DNA of 64,000 nucleotides, taken from Zhenpiania hominis (GTDB lineage: Bacteria; Bacillota; Clostridia; Peptostreptococcales; Anaerovoracaceae). Position 1 is the stretch's first letter. The number at the start of each line of letters is the position of its first letter. The position numbers were made by a program, and so were the translations under genes. Below, in pieces: positions 51,144 to 62,225 of the stretch. The DNA lies in the NCBI RefSeq assembly GCF_014333425.1, contig NZ_JACRYT010000010.1:45328-109327 (forward strand). The letters are read 5' to 3'. Below the pieces are notes generated by a model, which was not told the origin of the DNA, made no database searches, and worked only from the letters and a program-made list of their open reading frames with translations.

Positions 51144-51314
51144 TTATCAACAAATCAAAAATTCCGAGATTTGTTACTATTTTTTCAAGGCTTCCAAAGT
51201 GCAGAAAAAGGGGAAAACGCAGATCAGCCCGAAATTTTCCAGAAATCTCAAATTCGCAGGGCGAAAACGTTGAAATTCTGGAAACAAATTTAAAAATGGG
51301 GAAATTGTTGATAA
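51144..51314. repeat. Terminal-inverted-repeat hairpin element, copy C (171 bp)
   Basis: TTATCAACA/TGTTGATAA ends; the interior closely matches copy B, including CGCAGGGCGAAAACGTTGAA. It lies between the ATPase gene and the IS91-type element. Confidence 0.85.
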
Positions 51315-51444
51315 ATTCTGTCCTATAGCGCTGATGAAAACAAATAAAAAATGTGGCTACGCCACTTTGGTGCAGATCATGACTTTCTGTCAAGGTCTGC
51401 ACTTTTTCTTTGCACTGACGTACCTTTTCTTTTAAAATATAACT

Positions 51445-52602
51445 ATGGAATCTAAAATCACCATCCGTGAAATACTTCAGGACCATTGGGAGTCCTTTAC
51501 AAAAAAATATCCGGGTGACAAGATCCGCCCTGTGGTTCATTCAGAAGTCCAAAAAGTCATCTCCTGCGGCGATCCCTGTGGTGGCTTTGCCTTGTACTGC
51601 TGTCCTCACTGCGGCACTTACAGAATCGTCCCTTTCCGATGCCATTCGCGCTTCTGCAATACCTGCGGCGTTGCTTATCAGTCTCAAAGAGCGGAAGTGA
51701 TTTCTTCCAAGCTTTTCAACTGCCATCACCGGCATATCGTCTTTACCATCGCCGAAGAACTCCGCCCATATTTCAGAAAGGATCGCAGTCTTCTTGACGT
51801 TCTCTTCCGCTCAGCTGCACAAACCATCTCCGATTGGCTCTATGAACAGAATCATTCCCGAAACTTCAAAGCCGGTATGATTTGCGGTCTTCATACATTT
51901 GGACGCGATCTCAAATGGAATCCTCATATCCATATGATTATTACCGAAGGAGCTCTTGACTGTAATGGAAAATGGAAGTCGATACGCTTTTTCCCATACA
52001 CCATGCTCAGAAGCCGTTTTATGACCACATTGCTTTTCAATATGAAATCGGCTCTTGATCCCGATTCTTTCTCTCTGTCTGATTTCAATGCCCTCACAAA
52101 CAGCCTCTACAAAACCAAACATAACGGTTTCTATGTGAATGCTCCTCCTGCTGACCTTGGCTCCACTGACGCCATTGTCCATTATGTCATCCGTTACATT
52201 GGAAGACCGGTTATGGCTCAATCCCGCATCCTTTCCTATGATGGAACGAATGTGACCTACTGGTATCAACGCCATGAGGATCAGGAAAAAGTTACGGTTA
52301 CAGAAAGTGCCTGTGAATTCATTCAAAAACTCATCATCCATATCCCGGAAAAGAATTTCAATATGCTCCGTTACTATGGGCTTTATGCAAAAGGGCGCTC
52401 TGCCTTCCCTACTCTAATCCGGAAGCTTTCCGAGCCTGTCCGAAGGCTTAAAAAATCACTACTCAAATGGCGCTATGCTCTTGACATGGCTTTCGGCAAA
52501 GACCCTCTGGACTGCCCTTGCGGTCATACCATGAAATTTTCCGGTATTTATCATCCCTCTTGCTCTCCACATTCGCCTCCGTTTATGTTAGAATTTATTT
52601 GA
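51445..52602 (+). CDS. IS91-family HUH transposase
   Basis: A 385-residue transposase. The N-terminal zinc-binding part has CCPHCGTYRIVPFRCHSRFC followed by NTCG; the HUH nuclease core has WNPHIHMIITEG; the Tyr region is HYVIRYIGRPVMAQSRI. The length and order match the IS91/IS801 group (Y2_Tnp). It cuts single-stranded DNA for rolling-circle transposition. The gene appears intact. A small ORF follows after 24 bases. Confidence 0.92.
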   Translation: MESKITIREILQDHWESFTKKYPGDKIRPVVHSEVQKVISCGDPCGGFALYCCPHCGTYRIVPFRCHSRFCNTCGVAYQSQRAEVISSKLFNCHHRHIVFTIAEELRPYFRKDRSLLDVLFRSAAQTISDWLYEQNHSRNFKAGMICGLHTFGRDLKWNPHIHMIITEGALDCNGKWKSIRFFPYTMLRSRFMTTLLFNMKSALDPDSFSLSDFNALTNSLYKTKHNGFYVNAPPADLGSTDAIVHYVIRYIGRPVMAQSRILSYDGTNVTYWYQRHEDQEKVTVTESACEFIQKLIIHIPEKNFNMLRYYGLYAKGRSAFPTLIRKLSEPVRRLKKSLLKWRYALDMAFGKDPLDCPCGHTMKFSGIYHPSCSPHSPPFMLEFI

Positions 52603-52626
52603 CTTCGATCCATGGAGGATAACACT

Positions 52627-52878
52627 ATGACCGACAAACCCAATCTCCTTAATCCGGATGTTCCCCCTATACCGGATGATGGATATGACCGTTTGGGAGA
52701 GCACGGAAAATCCATCGTTCACTATATCATTGGTGATGAAGTTTTTACGGAAGCCGAGTTTGCACAGCGAAAGCGGCAGCAGTATATCCAGTCCCCTCCG
52801 GAAGGATTTACCTCGGATGAAATCCGTTCAATGCGTGATGATGAGATTCTTGATATGGATTACTTCTTAAATGAATAG
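52627..52878 (+). CDS. Small acidic protein linked to the IS91-type transposase
   Basis: An 83-residue acidic protein (NPDVPPIPDDGYDRLGEHGK, then GFTSDEIRSMRDDEILDMDY). GGAGG lies 8 bases before the chosen ATG at 52627. It has no domain that I can name. Its tight position suggests it belongs to the insertion sequence. Function unknown. Confidence 0.65.
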   Translation: MTDKPNLLNPDVPPIPDDGYDRLGEHGKSIVHYIIGDEVFTEAEFAQRKRQQYIQSPPEGFTSDEIRSMRDDEILDMDYFLNE

Positions 52879-52992
52879 CTTCCTCCACATCTTGAATGTG
52901 TCTTTTTGTGTGCCTGCATTTCCTTTGAATGTACTTGCTCCCATTTTATGGATATTTTTTGTTCTCTTTTTCAGATTGATATTTCCTATATA

Positions 52993-53027
52993 ATAAAAAA
53001 AGAAGCATCGTCTTTTAACGATACTTC
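52993..53027 (-). terminator. Terminator of the gyrA-rsbW-sigB-trpS transcript
   Basis: GAAGTATCG pairs with CGATGCTTC (one G-U) around an 8-base loop and is followed by seven U on the leftward strand, directly after trpS. Confidence 0.88.
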
Positions 53028-53035
53028 CCAAAGTT

Positions 53036-54022
53036 TTAAACACCAAGCCCAAGCCCGAAGTTTTCCTTTACCCGTTTCATGGTCTTTTCAGCGATGGCGT
53101 TTGCCCGCTGGGCGCCATCTTTCAAGATCTGAATCAGTTCGTCTGACTGGCGGATTTCATTAAAACGCTCTTTAATCGGAGCCAGAGCCTGAGTGGTAAC
53201 TTCCACCAGATCCTTTTTAAAGTCACCGTAGCCGCATCCTTCATATTCTTTCTCAATATCAGGGATTTCCTTGCCGGAAAACGCGCTGTAGATATTCAGA
53301 AGATTGCTTACGCCCGGTTTATTTTCCGGATCAAAGCGTATACTTCCTTCGGAATCGGTTGTAGCCCGCATAATCGACTTCTTAATCTTCGAAGGTTCAT
53401 CTAAAAGAGAAATCCGGCTGTAGATATTTTCCGCGCTCTTGCTCATTTTCTTAGATGGATCATCCAGAGCCATGATTCTGGCTCCGGCCTTTAAAAATCT
53501 TCCATCCGGAACCACAAAGGTCTTTTTATATTTATTATTGACACGTATAGCAATATCGCGGCAAAGCTCGATATGCTGTTTCTGATCGTTTCCTACAGGA
53601 ACGATATCCGCGTCATACAGCAGAATATCGGCAGCCATCAGAATCGGGTAGGTGAAAAGCCCTGCCGGAGCGGACTCTTTTCCCTTACTCTTATCTTTAA
53701 ACTGGGTCATTCTGGAAAGCTCGCCTGTATAGGAATTACAGGTGAGAACCCAGGAAAGCTCCGCATGGCCCGGTACATCGGATTGTACAAATACGATGGA
53801 CTTTTTCGGATCAATTCCCACAGCCAGATACAGAGCTGCCACATCCAGCGTATGCTGTCTCAGTTCCTTTGGATTCTGCGGAACGGTAATCGAATGCATA
53901 TCCACGATGCAGTAAATACATTCATTTTCTTCCTGCAGTTCTACAAACTGCCGGATCGCTCCGAGATAATTTCCGATATGAATATTTCCTGTGGGCTGAA
54001 CGCCCGAAAAAACCCTTTTCAT
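53036..54022 (-). CDS. trpS: Tryptophanyl-tRNA synthetase
   Basis: A 328-residue class I synthetase that charges tRNA-Trp. The HIGH-type motif is PTGNIHIGNYLGAIRQ and KMSKS is seen in KKMSKSAENIYS. The length is typical of the bacterial TrpRS. It begins 11 bases after sigB and ends in a terminator. No T-box is visible because it lacks its own leader. Confidence 0.97.
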   Translation of the reverse strand: MKRVFSGVQPTGNIHIGNYLGAIRQFVELQEENECIYCIVDMHSITVPQNPKELRQHTLDVAALYLAVGIDPKKSIVFVQSDVPGHAELSWVLTCNSYTGELSRMTQFKDKSKGKESAPAGLFTYPILMAADILLYDADIVPVGNDQKQHIELCRDIAIRVNNKYKKTFVVPDGRFLKAGARIMALDDPSKKMSKSAENIYSRISLLDEPSKIKKSIMRATTDSEGSIRFDPENKPGVSNLLNIYSAFSGKEIPDIEKEYEGCGYGDFKKDLVEVTTQALAPIKERFNEIRQSDELIQILKDGAQRANAIAEKTMKRVKENFGLGLGV

Positions 54023-54033
54023 TTATTCGCCTC

Positions 54034-54768
54034 CTAGCACTGCGCTTCCTGCTGAAAACGCTTCTTAATATTTTTTTCCGCCCTCGAAATCGTCATCTGG
54101 GAAACGCCCAGCCTCTTGGCGATTTCCGCCTGGGATTTATTTTCCACAAACCGCTGTCTGAAAATATATTTGTTTGTATCGCTCAGTTCACCTAAAACCT
54201 TAGTGATCATTTCCTGATATTCCAGGCGATTAAACCCTTCATCTTCCATAGCGGCGTATTTCTCAAAAGCCGGCGCGTCCCCTTCTTCTCCGGATTCATC
54301 AAAGGTCTGATTGAGTGAAAAAGCGTTATAGGCCATTCCGCTCTCTGTCGCCTGCAGCACATCCTCTTCTGAAAATCCTGTGAATTCAGCGATTTCCGGA
54401 ATGGTGGGATTTCTCTGGAGCCTGTTTGAAAGTTCTTCTCTGGCGGACTGAATCTTCCCCGCCATCTCTTTCATTCTGCGGGGCACCTTCACGCTCCATT
54501 CCTTATCCCGGAAATATTTTTTAATTTCACCGATAATCGTAGGTGTCGCGAAACTGGAAAACTCGTATCCCTTTGAGGGATCGAAACGTTCCACAGCAGA
54601 AATCAGAGCCATGGCTCCAACCTGGTAAAGATCGTCGTATTCCACGCCCTTATTTAAATACTTTCTGATTAAAATATCCACCATGTAAAGATAAGACTCT
54701 ACGATTTCATTTCGGATCGAAACATCTCCCGTCTTTCTGTATTGGTCGAATAACTCCTGTTTCAGCAT
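54034..54768 (-). CDS. sigB: SigB/SigF-type RNA polymerase sigma factor
   Basis: A 244-residue sigma factor of the SigB/SigF/SigG group. Region 2 is YDDLYQVGAMALISAVERFD and FSSFATPTIIGEIKKYFRDK; region 4 is LSDTNKYIFRQRFVENKSQA followed by EIAKRLGVSQMTISRAEKNI. It overlaps the upstream RsbW-like gene by 7 bases, so the anti-sigma and sigma are made together. In Clostridioides difficile rsbV-rsbW-sigB also lies after gyrA. A general-stress role is likely, though a sporulation-type factor cannot be excluded on sequence. Confidence 0.85.
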   Translation of the reverse strand: MLKQELFDQYRKTGDVSIRNEIVESYLYMVDILIRKYLNKGVEYDDLYQVGAMALISAVERFDPSKGYEFSSFATPTIIGEIKKYFRDKEWSVKVPRRMKEMAGKIQSAREELSNRLQRNPTIPEIAEFTGFSEEDVLQATESGMAYNAFSLNQTFDESGEEGDAPAFEKYAAMEDEGFNRLEYQEMITKVLGELSDTNKYIFRQRFVENKSQAEIAKRLGVSQMTISRAEKNIKKRFQQEAQC

Positions 54769-55163
54769 TTATTTTTCACCATTCTGATCTGATTTCCGTC
54801 CTCAGCCTTAACGATTTCCACCTCATCCATCAGAGATTTTATAATATAGATACCCAGATTGCCCTCGTTCGGGCAGTCCAGGCAGGGCTTTTTATACTTA
54901 GCAAGCCCGTGTTCACATGCTTTATCAGAAACTGTAATGATGATTTTATCTTCGTCGATCCGGCATTCGACTTCATAAAAATTGCTGAATCCGTCAAAGC
55001 CGTGGCATGTAATGTTTTTACATGCTTCTCCTACTGCAATTTCAATATCTTCAATGGCCTCTATATTAAAATTTGCTGTTCCCGCGGCCGACCCGACAGC
55101 CAGTTTAGCAATTTTTACATATTCGGGTCTTCCGGGTATCGAAAATCTGAGTAAATCACTCAT
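54762..55163 (-). CDS. rsbW: RsbW/SpoIIAB-like anti-sigma kinase
   Basis: A 133-residue GHKL ATPase. The N box is EDIEIAVGEACKNITCHGFD, the G1 box is DKACEHGL and the G2 box GNLGIYIIKSLMDEVEI. It should bind the adjacent sigma factor and phosphorylate an anti-anti-sigma protein. The usual upstream partner rsbV/spoIIAA is absent: gyrA ends 10 bases before. A Cys pair (KKPCLDC) in the ATP-lid is unusual and could sense redox or metal. Confidence 0.85.
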   Translation of the reverse strand: MSDLLRFSIPGRPEYVKIAKLAVGSAAGTANFNIEAIEDIEIAVGEACKNITCHGFDGFSNFYEVECRIDEDKIIITVSDKACEHGLAKYKKPCLDCPNEGNLGIYIIKSLMDEVEIVKAEDGNQIRMVKNKC

Positions 55164-55173
55164 TTACATTCTC

Positions 55174-57690
55174 CTATTCTGTCTTCATTTCGATCTGTCC
55201 GCTATCGCTGTTGTCACCGCCGCTTTTTTTCTCCTTCGAGCCGCTTTCCTCAACTTCGTCATCCTTTATAACCTTCGCGAGGGCAATGATATTGGCGTCT
55301 TCATCGACTTTCATAATCTTTACGCCCTGAGTAGCCCGTCCAAGTACAGAGACTTCTTTCGCTTCGATACGGATAATAATTCCCTCTGAATTAATCAGCA
55401 GGATCTCATCGTCCTCATTTACAACCATAGCTCCTACCAGCTCACCGGTCTTTTTGAACTTTGTCTTATCGTAGGTGAGGAGTCCTTTGCCGCCTCTTAC
55501 CTGAATCTTATATTCATCAACCGGCGTTCTCTTACCATATCCGTTGGTAGTCACGACCAGAAGCTCCTGATGAGGCTGTACCAGTTCCATGGAAACGACC
55601 TCGTCATCGCCTTCCAGCTTAATAGCTCTCACGCCTCCCGCGATTCGTCCCATCGGTCTTACATCGTCTTCCGAGAAACAAATGCACTTGCCGTGTTTTG
55701 TAACAATAATCACATTATCCGTACCGGTTGTCTCTTTGATATCCACCAGCTGATCGCCTTCTTTTAAGTTGATCGCTAAAAGTCCAGTCTTTCTGCTGGT
55801 ATCAAAACTCGACAGCGCCGTCTTTTTAATGGTTCCGTTCTTTGTAACCGCCATCAGATATTTATCTTCCGAGAAATCCTGAATCGGAATTACCGCGGTA
55901 ATCCGCTCTCTCTGCATCAAATTCAGGAAGTTGACAGCCGGCGTTCCCTTGGCCGTCCTTGTAGCTTCCGGAATCTCATAAGCCTTGATCTTATGGGCTT
56001 TTCCCGTATTTGTAAAGAACATCAGATAATCATGGGTCGATGTCATAATCAGATTCTTTACAAAGTCGTTTTCTCTTGTTGTCAGTCCGGTGATCCCTTT
56101 TCCGCCTCTTCTCTGAGTCTTATAGGTATCTGCCGGAATCCTCTTCAGGTATCCCAGATGGGTCAGAGTAACGACAACCTGTTTTTCCTGGATCAGATCT
56201 TCCTCGTCAATCTCCTTAGCGTCCGCCACGATTTTGGTTCTTCTGGCGTCCTTGTATTTTTCCTTGATTTCCAGAAGCTCGTCGCGGATTACGCCCATCA
56301 TCTTGTCGTCATCGGCCAACAGTTCCTTGTAGTAGGCGATTTTTTTCTGTAATTCCGCGTATTCATCTTCAATTTTTTCCCGTTCCAGTCCCTGCAGACG
56401 GGCAAGTCTCATGTCCAGAATCGCCTGAGCCTGAATTTCGGAAAGGCCGAACCGCTCCATCAGCTTTTCTTTGGCGTCGTTGTAACTGGAACGAATGATG
56501 CGGATGATTTCGTCAATATTATCCAGAGCAATGCGCAGACCTTCTAAAATATGAGCTCTTGCTTCCGCTTTTTTCAAATCATATTTGGTTCTTCTGGTTA
56601 CTACATCAAACTGATGCTTCAAGTATTCGTCCAGAATCTCATACAGGTTCAGGATCTTCGGCTGCCCGTTCACCAGGGCGATCATAATCACGCTGTAGCT
56701 TTCCTGCAGCTGCGTATGTTTGTAGAGCCGGTTCAAAATGATCTGCGGATTGGCGTCTTTTTTCAGTTCAATGACAATCCGCATACCGCCTCTGCTGGAG
56801 GATTCATCCCGTATATCGGAAATACCTTCCACCCGTTTGTCCTTCACCAGTTCGGCGATTTTTTCGATCAGTCTGGCTTTATTCACCTGATAAGGGATTT
56901 CCGTTACGATAATCTGGGATTTTCCGCGGTTTGTCTCTTCAATTTCCGTCTTGGAACGAACGATCACCTTTCCCTGTCCGGTTTTATAGGCGTTTCTAAT
57001 ATTGTTCTTGCCCATAATAATAGCGCCGGTAGGGAAGTCCGGTCCCTTTATAATTTTTACCAGATCGTCGATGGTGCAATCCTTATCTTCGATCATTTTT
57101 ACGGCAGCGTCAATCACCTCCGCCAGATTATGGGGAGGAATGGAGGTCGCCATGCCGACGGCGATACCATTGCTGCCGTTTACTAACAGATTGGGAATTC
57201 TGGAGGGGAGAACAACCGGTTCCTTTTCCTCTTCGTCAAAGTTCGGCATAAAGTCGACGGTTTCCTTTTCAATGTCCCGCAGCATCTGCAGGGCAAAGGG
57301 CGTCATTCTCGCTTCCGTATAACGCATAGCCGCGGCGCCGTGGCCGTCTACGGAGCCGAAGTTTCCATGGCCGTCCACCAGCATGTATCTTGTGGAGAAA
57401 GGCTGGGCCAACCTTACCATAGCGTCATAAATGGAACTGTCACCGTGAGGGTGGTATTTACCCATTACTTCGCCGACAATACGGGCCGATTTTTTATACG
57501 GCTTGTCCGGCGTAACGCCAAGGCCGCTCATTCCGTACAAGATTCTCCTGTGTACCGGTTTTAATCCGTCCCGCACATCCGGAAGGGCTCTTCCTACGAT
57601 TACGCTCATGGCGTAGTCGATGTAGGAATTCTTCATTTCCTTGTATATTTCATGCTGGATCAGCTTCTGATCCTCGATTAAGTTATCCAC
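55174..57690 (-). CDS. gyrA: DNA gyrase subunit A
   Basis: An 838-residue GyrA, the DNA-cutting subunit of gyrase. The catalytic Tyr lies in [18 protein letters not shown], and the GyrA box is [10 protein letters not shown] in the C-terminal beta-pinwheel. The C terminus is acidic/Lys-rich. It starts 14 bases after gyrB and is followed by rsbW. Confidence 0.98.
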   Translation of the reverse strand: MDNLIEDQKLIQHEIYKEMKNSYIDYAMSVIVGRALPDVRDGLKPVHRRILYGMSGLGVTPDKPYKKSARIVGEVMGKYHPHGDSSIYDAMVRLAQPFSTRYMLVDGHGNFGSVDGHGAAAMRYTEARMTPFALQMLRDIEKETVDFMPNFDEEEKEPVVLPSRIPNLLVNGSNGIAVGMATSIPPHNLAEVIDAAVKMIEDKDCTIDDLVKIIKGPDFPTGAIIMGKNNIRNAYKTGQGKVIVRSKTEIEETNRGKSQIIVTEIPYQVNKARLIEKIAELVKDKRVEGISDIRDESSSRGGMRIVIELKKDANPQIILNRLYKHTQLQESYSVIMIALVNGQPKILNLYEILDEYLKHQFDVVTRRTKYDLKKAEARAHILEGLRIALDNIDEIIRIIRSSYNDAKEKLMERFGLSEIQAQAILDMRLARLQGLEREKIEDEYAELQKKIAYYKELLADDDKMMGVIRDELLEIKEKYKDARRTKIVADAKEIDEEDLIQEKQVVVTLTHLGYLKRIPADTYKTQRRGGKGITGLTTRENDFVKNLIMTSTHDYLMFFTNTGKAHKIKAYEIPEATRTAKGTPAVNFLNLMQRERITAVIPIQDFSEDKYLMAVTKNGTIKKTALSSFDTSRKTGLLAINLKEGDQLVDIKETTGTDNVIIVTKHGKCICFSEDDVRPMGRIAGGVRAIKLEGDDEVVSMELVQPHQELLVVTTNGYGKRTPVDEYKIQVRGGKGLLTYDKTKFKKTGELVGAMVVNEDDEILLINSEGIIIRIEAKEVSVLGRATQGVKIMKVDEDANIIALAKVIKDDEVEESGSKEKKSGGDNSDSGQIEMKTE

Positions 57691-57704
57691 GTTTTACCCC
57701 CTTT

Positions 57705-59666
<1,962 letters not shown>

Positions 59667-59685
59667 TTAAACCCATAGATAATAT

Positions 59686-59714
59686 ATTATACATCAAAAA
59701 CGCACCTTTTACAA
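59686..59714 (-). promoter_or_regulatory. Promoter of gyrB
   Basis: Minus strand -35 TTGTAA (59709-59714), 17-base spacer, -10 TATAAT (59686-59691). The -35 and spacer overlap a hairpin (59697-59729), so termination of upstream transcription and initiation here are interlocked. Confidence 0.7.
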
Positions 59715-59729
59715 GTTTTAGTGCGTTTT
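59697..59729 (-). terminator. Second hairpin terminator between recF and gyrB
   Basis: AAAACGCAC pairs with GTGCGTTTT, followed by T-rich sequence on the leftward strand. It lies downstream of the first terminator and overlaps the gyrB promoter. Confidence 0.65.
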
Positions 59730-59753
59730 GGACATTTTTTATATTTTTTGTAT

Positions 59754-59798
59754 AAAAACAGGCTATATGGCGAAAATAAAGCTTCTCAGCCTGTTTTT
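59754..59798 (-). terminator. Terminator of recF
   Basis: A perfect 11-bp stem AAAAACAGGCT/AGCCTGTTTTT with a 23-base loop, U-run included in the stem, 5 bases after the recF stop. Confidence 0.85.
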
Positions 59799-59802
59799 AA
59801 TA

Positions 59803-60924
59803 TCAGAGCATACTTTTTTCTTTTTCAGATACAATCATTCCATCTTTTATCTGAAAATATTTAATATTTCCCAGACGTTGTTCCGCCTCCCCAGATAGTT
59901 CCGTCGTTGTAAGAAAAACCTGAGTTTTCTCAAGGGATCGGATCAAATAATTCTGACGCTCCTGATCCAGTTCTGACAATACATCGTCTAACAGCAATAC
60001 GGGACTTTCTCCCGTCTCTTCTTTAATCAATTCAATCTCTGAAAGCTTGAGGGAAAGGGCCGCTGTCCTCTGCTGTCCCTGAGATCCGAAACTGCGAATA
60101 TCAATATGTCCGATTTGGAGTCTCAAATCATCTTTATGTGGTCCGCTTCCGCTTGTTCCTCGTCTCTTATCTTTTTCTCTATTTTTTTTCAATTCCTCAT
60201 AAAACAGAGCCGGTTGATTGCCTGAGACTTTGATATTTGGCTCATAGGAAACTTCCAGCTGCTCTTTGCCGTTTGTTATTTCCCGATGAATTCGTCCGCT
60301 GATTTTATTTATTTTACGCACAAATTCTTCTCTGCAAGAAAGGATCCTGCTTCCGTATTCAGCCATTTTATTGTCCCAGATATCCAATATGTCATCTGTC
60401 ATATTGGGGTTTCCCATATAAAATTCTTTCAAGCACGCGTTTCTCTGCATCAGAGCTTTCCGGTACTGGCTCAGGCTGTTATAGTAGGACGGCTTTATCT
60501 GGCACAGCTCCCGATCCATAAATTTTCTCCGTTTTTCAGGTTCATCCTTGACGATTCTAAGATCTTCCGGAGAAAAAGCAACGATATATACATTTTCAAA
60601 AAGCTGAGACAGTTTCTTTGCTTTCACCCCGTCTATCTTGATCCCTTTTTTTCCATCTCGGTTCACTGCCAACTCTACTACCAGATCGTTGTCATCTTTA
60701 AAGGCCACGAGACGGATCCGGAAAAATTCCTTTCCGAACCGGATCATGTCCTTATCTTTGTTTGTCCGAAAGGATCTTCCCATAGACGTCAAAAAAATGC
60801 TCTCCAGCAGATTTGTTTTTCCCTGCGCGTTCTGCCCGATAAAAATATTTACGTTTGGATGAAATTCGGTTTTCAATTCCTTATAGTTCCGAAAATCTTT
60901 CAGTTCTATCTGTTTAATATACAT
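59803..60924 (-). CDS. recF: DNA replication/repair protein RecF
   Basis: A 373-residue RecF, an SMC-like ATPase for RecA loading at gaps. Walker A is FIGQNAQGKTNLLES, the ABC signature is TSGSGPHKDD, and Walker B is PVLLLDDVLSELDQ. It starts 2 bases after dnaN and lacks a clear ribosome site, so translation is probably coupled. The S4-domain gene (yaaA) often found between dnaN and recF is absent. Confidence 0.97.
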   Translation of the reverse strand: MYIKQIELKDFRNYKELKTEFHPNVNIFIGQNAQGKTNLLESIFLTSMGRSFRTNKDKDMIRFGKEFFRIRLVAFKDDNDLVVELAVNRDGKKGIKIDGVKAKKLSQLFENVYIVAFSPEDLRIVKDEPEKRRKFMDRELCQIKPSYYNSLSQYRKALMQRNACLKEFYMGNPNMTDDILDIWDNKMAEYGSRILSCREEFVRKINKISGRIHREITNGKEQLEVSYEPNIKVSGNQPALFYEELKKNREKDKRRGTSGSGPHKDDLRLQIGHIDIRSFGSQGQQRTAALSLKLSEIELIKEETGESPVLLLDDVLSELDQERQNYLIRSLEKTQVFLTTTELSGEAEQRLGNIKYFQIKDGMIVSEKEKSML

Positions 60925-60926
60925 AA

Positions 60927-62045
60927 TTAGTAATTAGATGAAATTCTTACCGGAAGGATCAGATATTCAAACTGATCACCCTCAATTGGTTTTACCAGGC
61001 ACGGGGTTGTACTGGTGTTAAATTCCATCAAGAGTTTTTCATCATCAACAGCCTTCAGAACATCCATAACATATTTGGAGTTAAATCCAATTTCCAGATC
61101 TTCTCCTGTTTTTTCCATAATCAGTTCTTCAATTACATTTCCTTCCTCTGATCGGGAAGTGATGGTCAGAAGGTTATTTTTAATGATCAATTTAATCAAA
61201 TTATTCTTTCCTTCTTTTGCGAGGAGTGACGCCCTTTCGATACTCTCTAAAAGAGCCGGCCGATCTATGATCACTTTTGTCTGATTAACGGTTGGTATAA
61301 TATCCTTATATTTGATAAATTCGCCTTCCAAAAGCCGGATAATAATTTTGGTGTTTTCTGCAAAAATAACCGCTTTTTTACCACTAAACATAATTTTTGT
61401 GTCACTTTCATCTTCCGCTTCGGAGATGATTTTATTTACTTCATTGAGAATTTTAGCGGAAACTACGATTTTGCGGTTTTCCGTATTTTTCATTTCTTCT
61501 CTTGCTACTGCCATGCGGAATCCGTCAAGAGCTACCATATTCACGCCATCCGGTTCGATCTCCATAAGAACTCCGACAATGATACCTTTTGATTCGTCAA
61601 TGCTGGCCGCGAATGATGTTTTACGAATCATGTTTTTGAAAATTTCCGTATCAAAGGAAATGGTGGCAAAATCGTCTTCTATATCATTGATATTCGGAAA
61701 TTCATCCGCTTCCAGTCCTACAATTGTAAATTCGGAATAGGATGTTTTTATAAGAGCAGTATTATTTTCTTTTTCTTCAATCAATATATCTTCGTTTGGC
61801 AGCTTCCGAATAATATCGCTGAAGAGCTTTGATAAAACTACGATTTCTCCTTCTTCTTCTACATTGACGTCCATTTTCTTTTCTATACTCAAATCCAGAT
61901 CCGATGCGGAAAGAGTCAGGGTACCGTCTGAAGAAGCCTTCATAAGAATTCCTTTTAGGATTGGAAGCGTTGTTCTGGAAGTAACGGCTTTTGAAACAGT
62001 GTTTAGTGCTTTTGTTAATGTTTGCTGGCTGCAAGTAAATTTCAT
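60927..62045 (-). CDS. dnaN: DNA polymerase III beta clamp
   Basis: A 372-residue sliding clamp with the three-domain DnaN pattern (MKFTCSQQTLTKALNTVSKA at the N terminus, LLEGEFIKYKDIIP in the centre, LILPVRI near the end). The start at 62045 follows GGAGG by 8 bases. It lies downstream of the oriC unwinding region. A TATAAT at about 62085 provides a likely promoter. Confidence 0.98.
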   Translation of the reverse strand: MKFTCSQQTLTKALNTVSKAVTSRTTLPILKGILMKASSDGTLTLSASDLDLSIEKKMDVNVEEEGEIVVLSKLFSDIIRKLPNEDILIEEKENNTALIKTSYSEFTIVGLEADEFPNINDIEDDFATISFDTEIFKNMIRKTSFAASIDESKGIIVGVLMEIEPDGVNMVALDGFRMAVAREEMKNTENRKIVVSAKILNEVNKIISEAEDESDTKIMFSGKKAVIFAENTKIIIRLLEGEFIKYKDIIPTVNQTKVIIDRPALLESIERASLLAKEGKNNLIKLIIKNNLLTITSRSEEGNVIEELIMEKTGEDLEIGFNSKYVMDVLKAVDDEKLLMEFNTSTTPCLVKPIEGDQFEYLILPVRISSNY

Positions 62046-62079
62046 TGTAATTTCCTCCAATTAACTGGCTCGAAGCTCT

Positions 62080-62192
62080 TATTATTATATATAGTTTTTA
62101 GTAGTAATAGTAGTAGGGGCTGTGCATAGTGTTAATAACCGGCATGCCCGTTTATTTTTGAACAAAAGTTGTTCTTAAAAATCTGTTGATAA
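62080..62192. other. oriC unwinding region (DnaA boxes, GC segment, DnaA-trio, AT-rich DUE)
   Basis: Between dnaA and dnaN lie the DnaA-box-like sites TGTTGATAA (62184-62192), TGTTAATAA (62130-62138) and TGTGCATAG (62121-62129). A GGGC segment (62117-62120) and six trinucleotides TAGTAGTAATAGTAGTAG (62099-62116) follow, then the AT-rich stretch 62080-62098. This is the order of the basal unwinding system described for Bacillus subtilis (DnaA boxes, GC-rich, DnaA-trio, DUE). Confidence 0.8.
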
Positions 62193-62225
62193 TTTGTTTT
62201 TTTTGTTCACTTCTTATGTGTACAA

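Larger units (their letters stand above)
51370..52907 (+). mobile_element. IS91-type insertion sequence
   Basis: A transposase and a small downstream ORF, flanked by a hairpin at the left (GTGCAGA...TCTGCAC, 51370-51402) and a small hairpin plus T-run at the right (CACAT/ATGTG, 52886-52907). IS91 elements move by rolling circle and have end hairpins rather than inverted repeats. The exact ends could not be fixed. Confidence 0.7.

Noticed and set aside
47655..51314. The three TTATCAACA-ended elements as extra replication origins
   Set aside because: The ends are one-mismatch DnaA boxes but the copies lack the box cluster, GC segment and trio seen at the real oriC.
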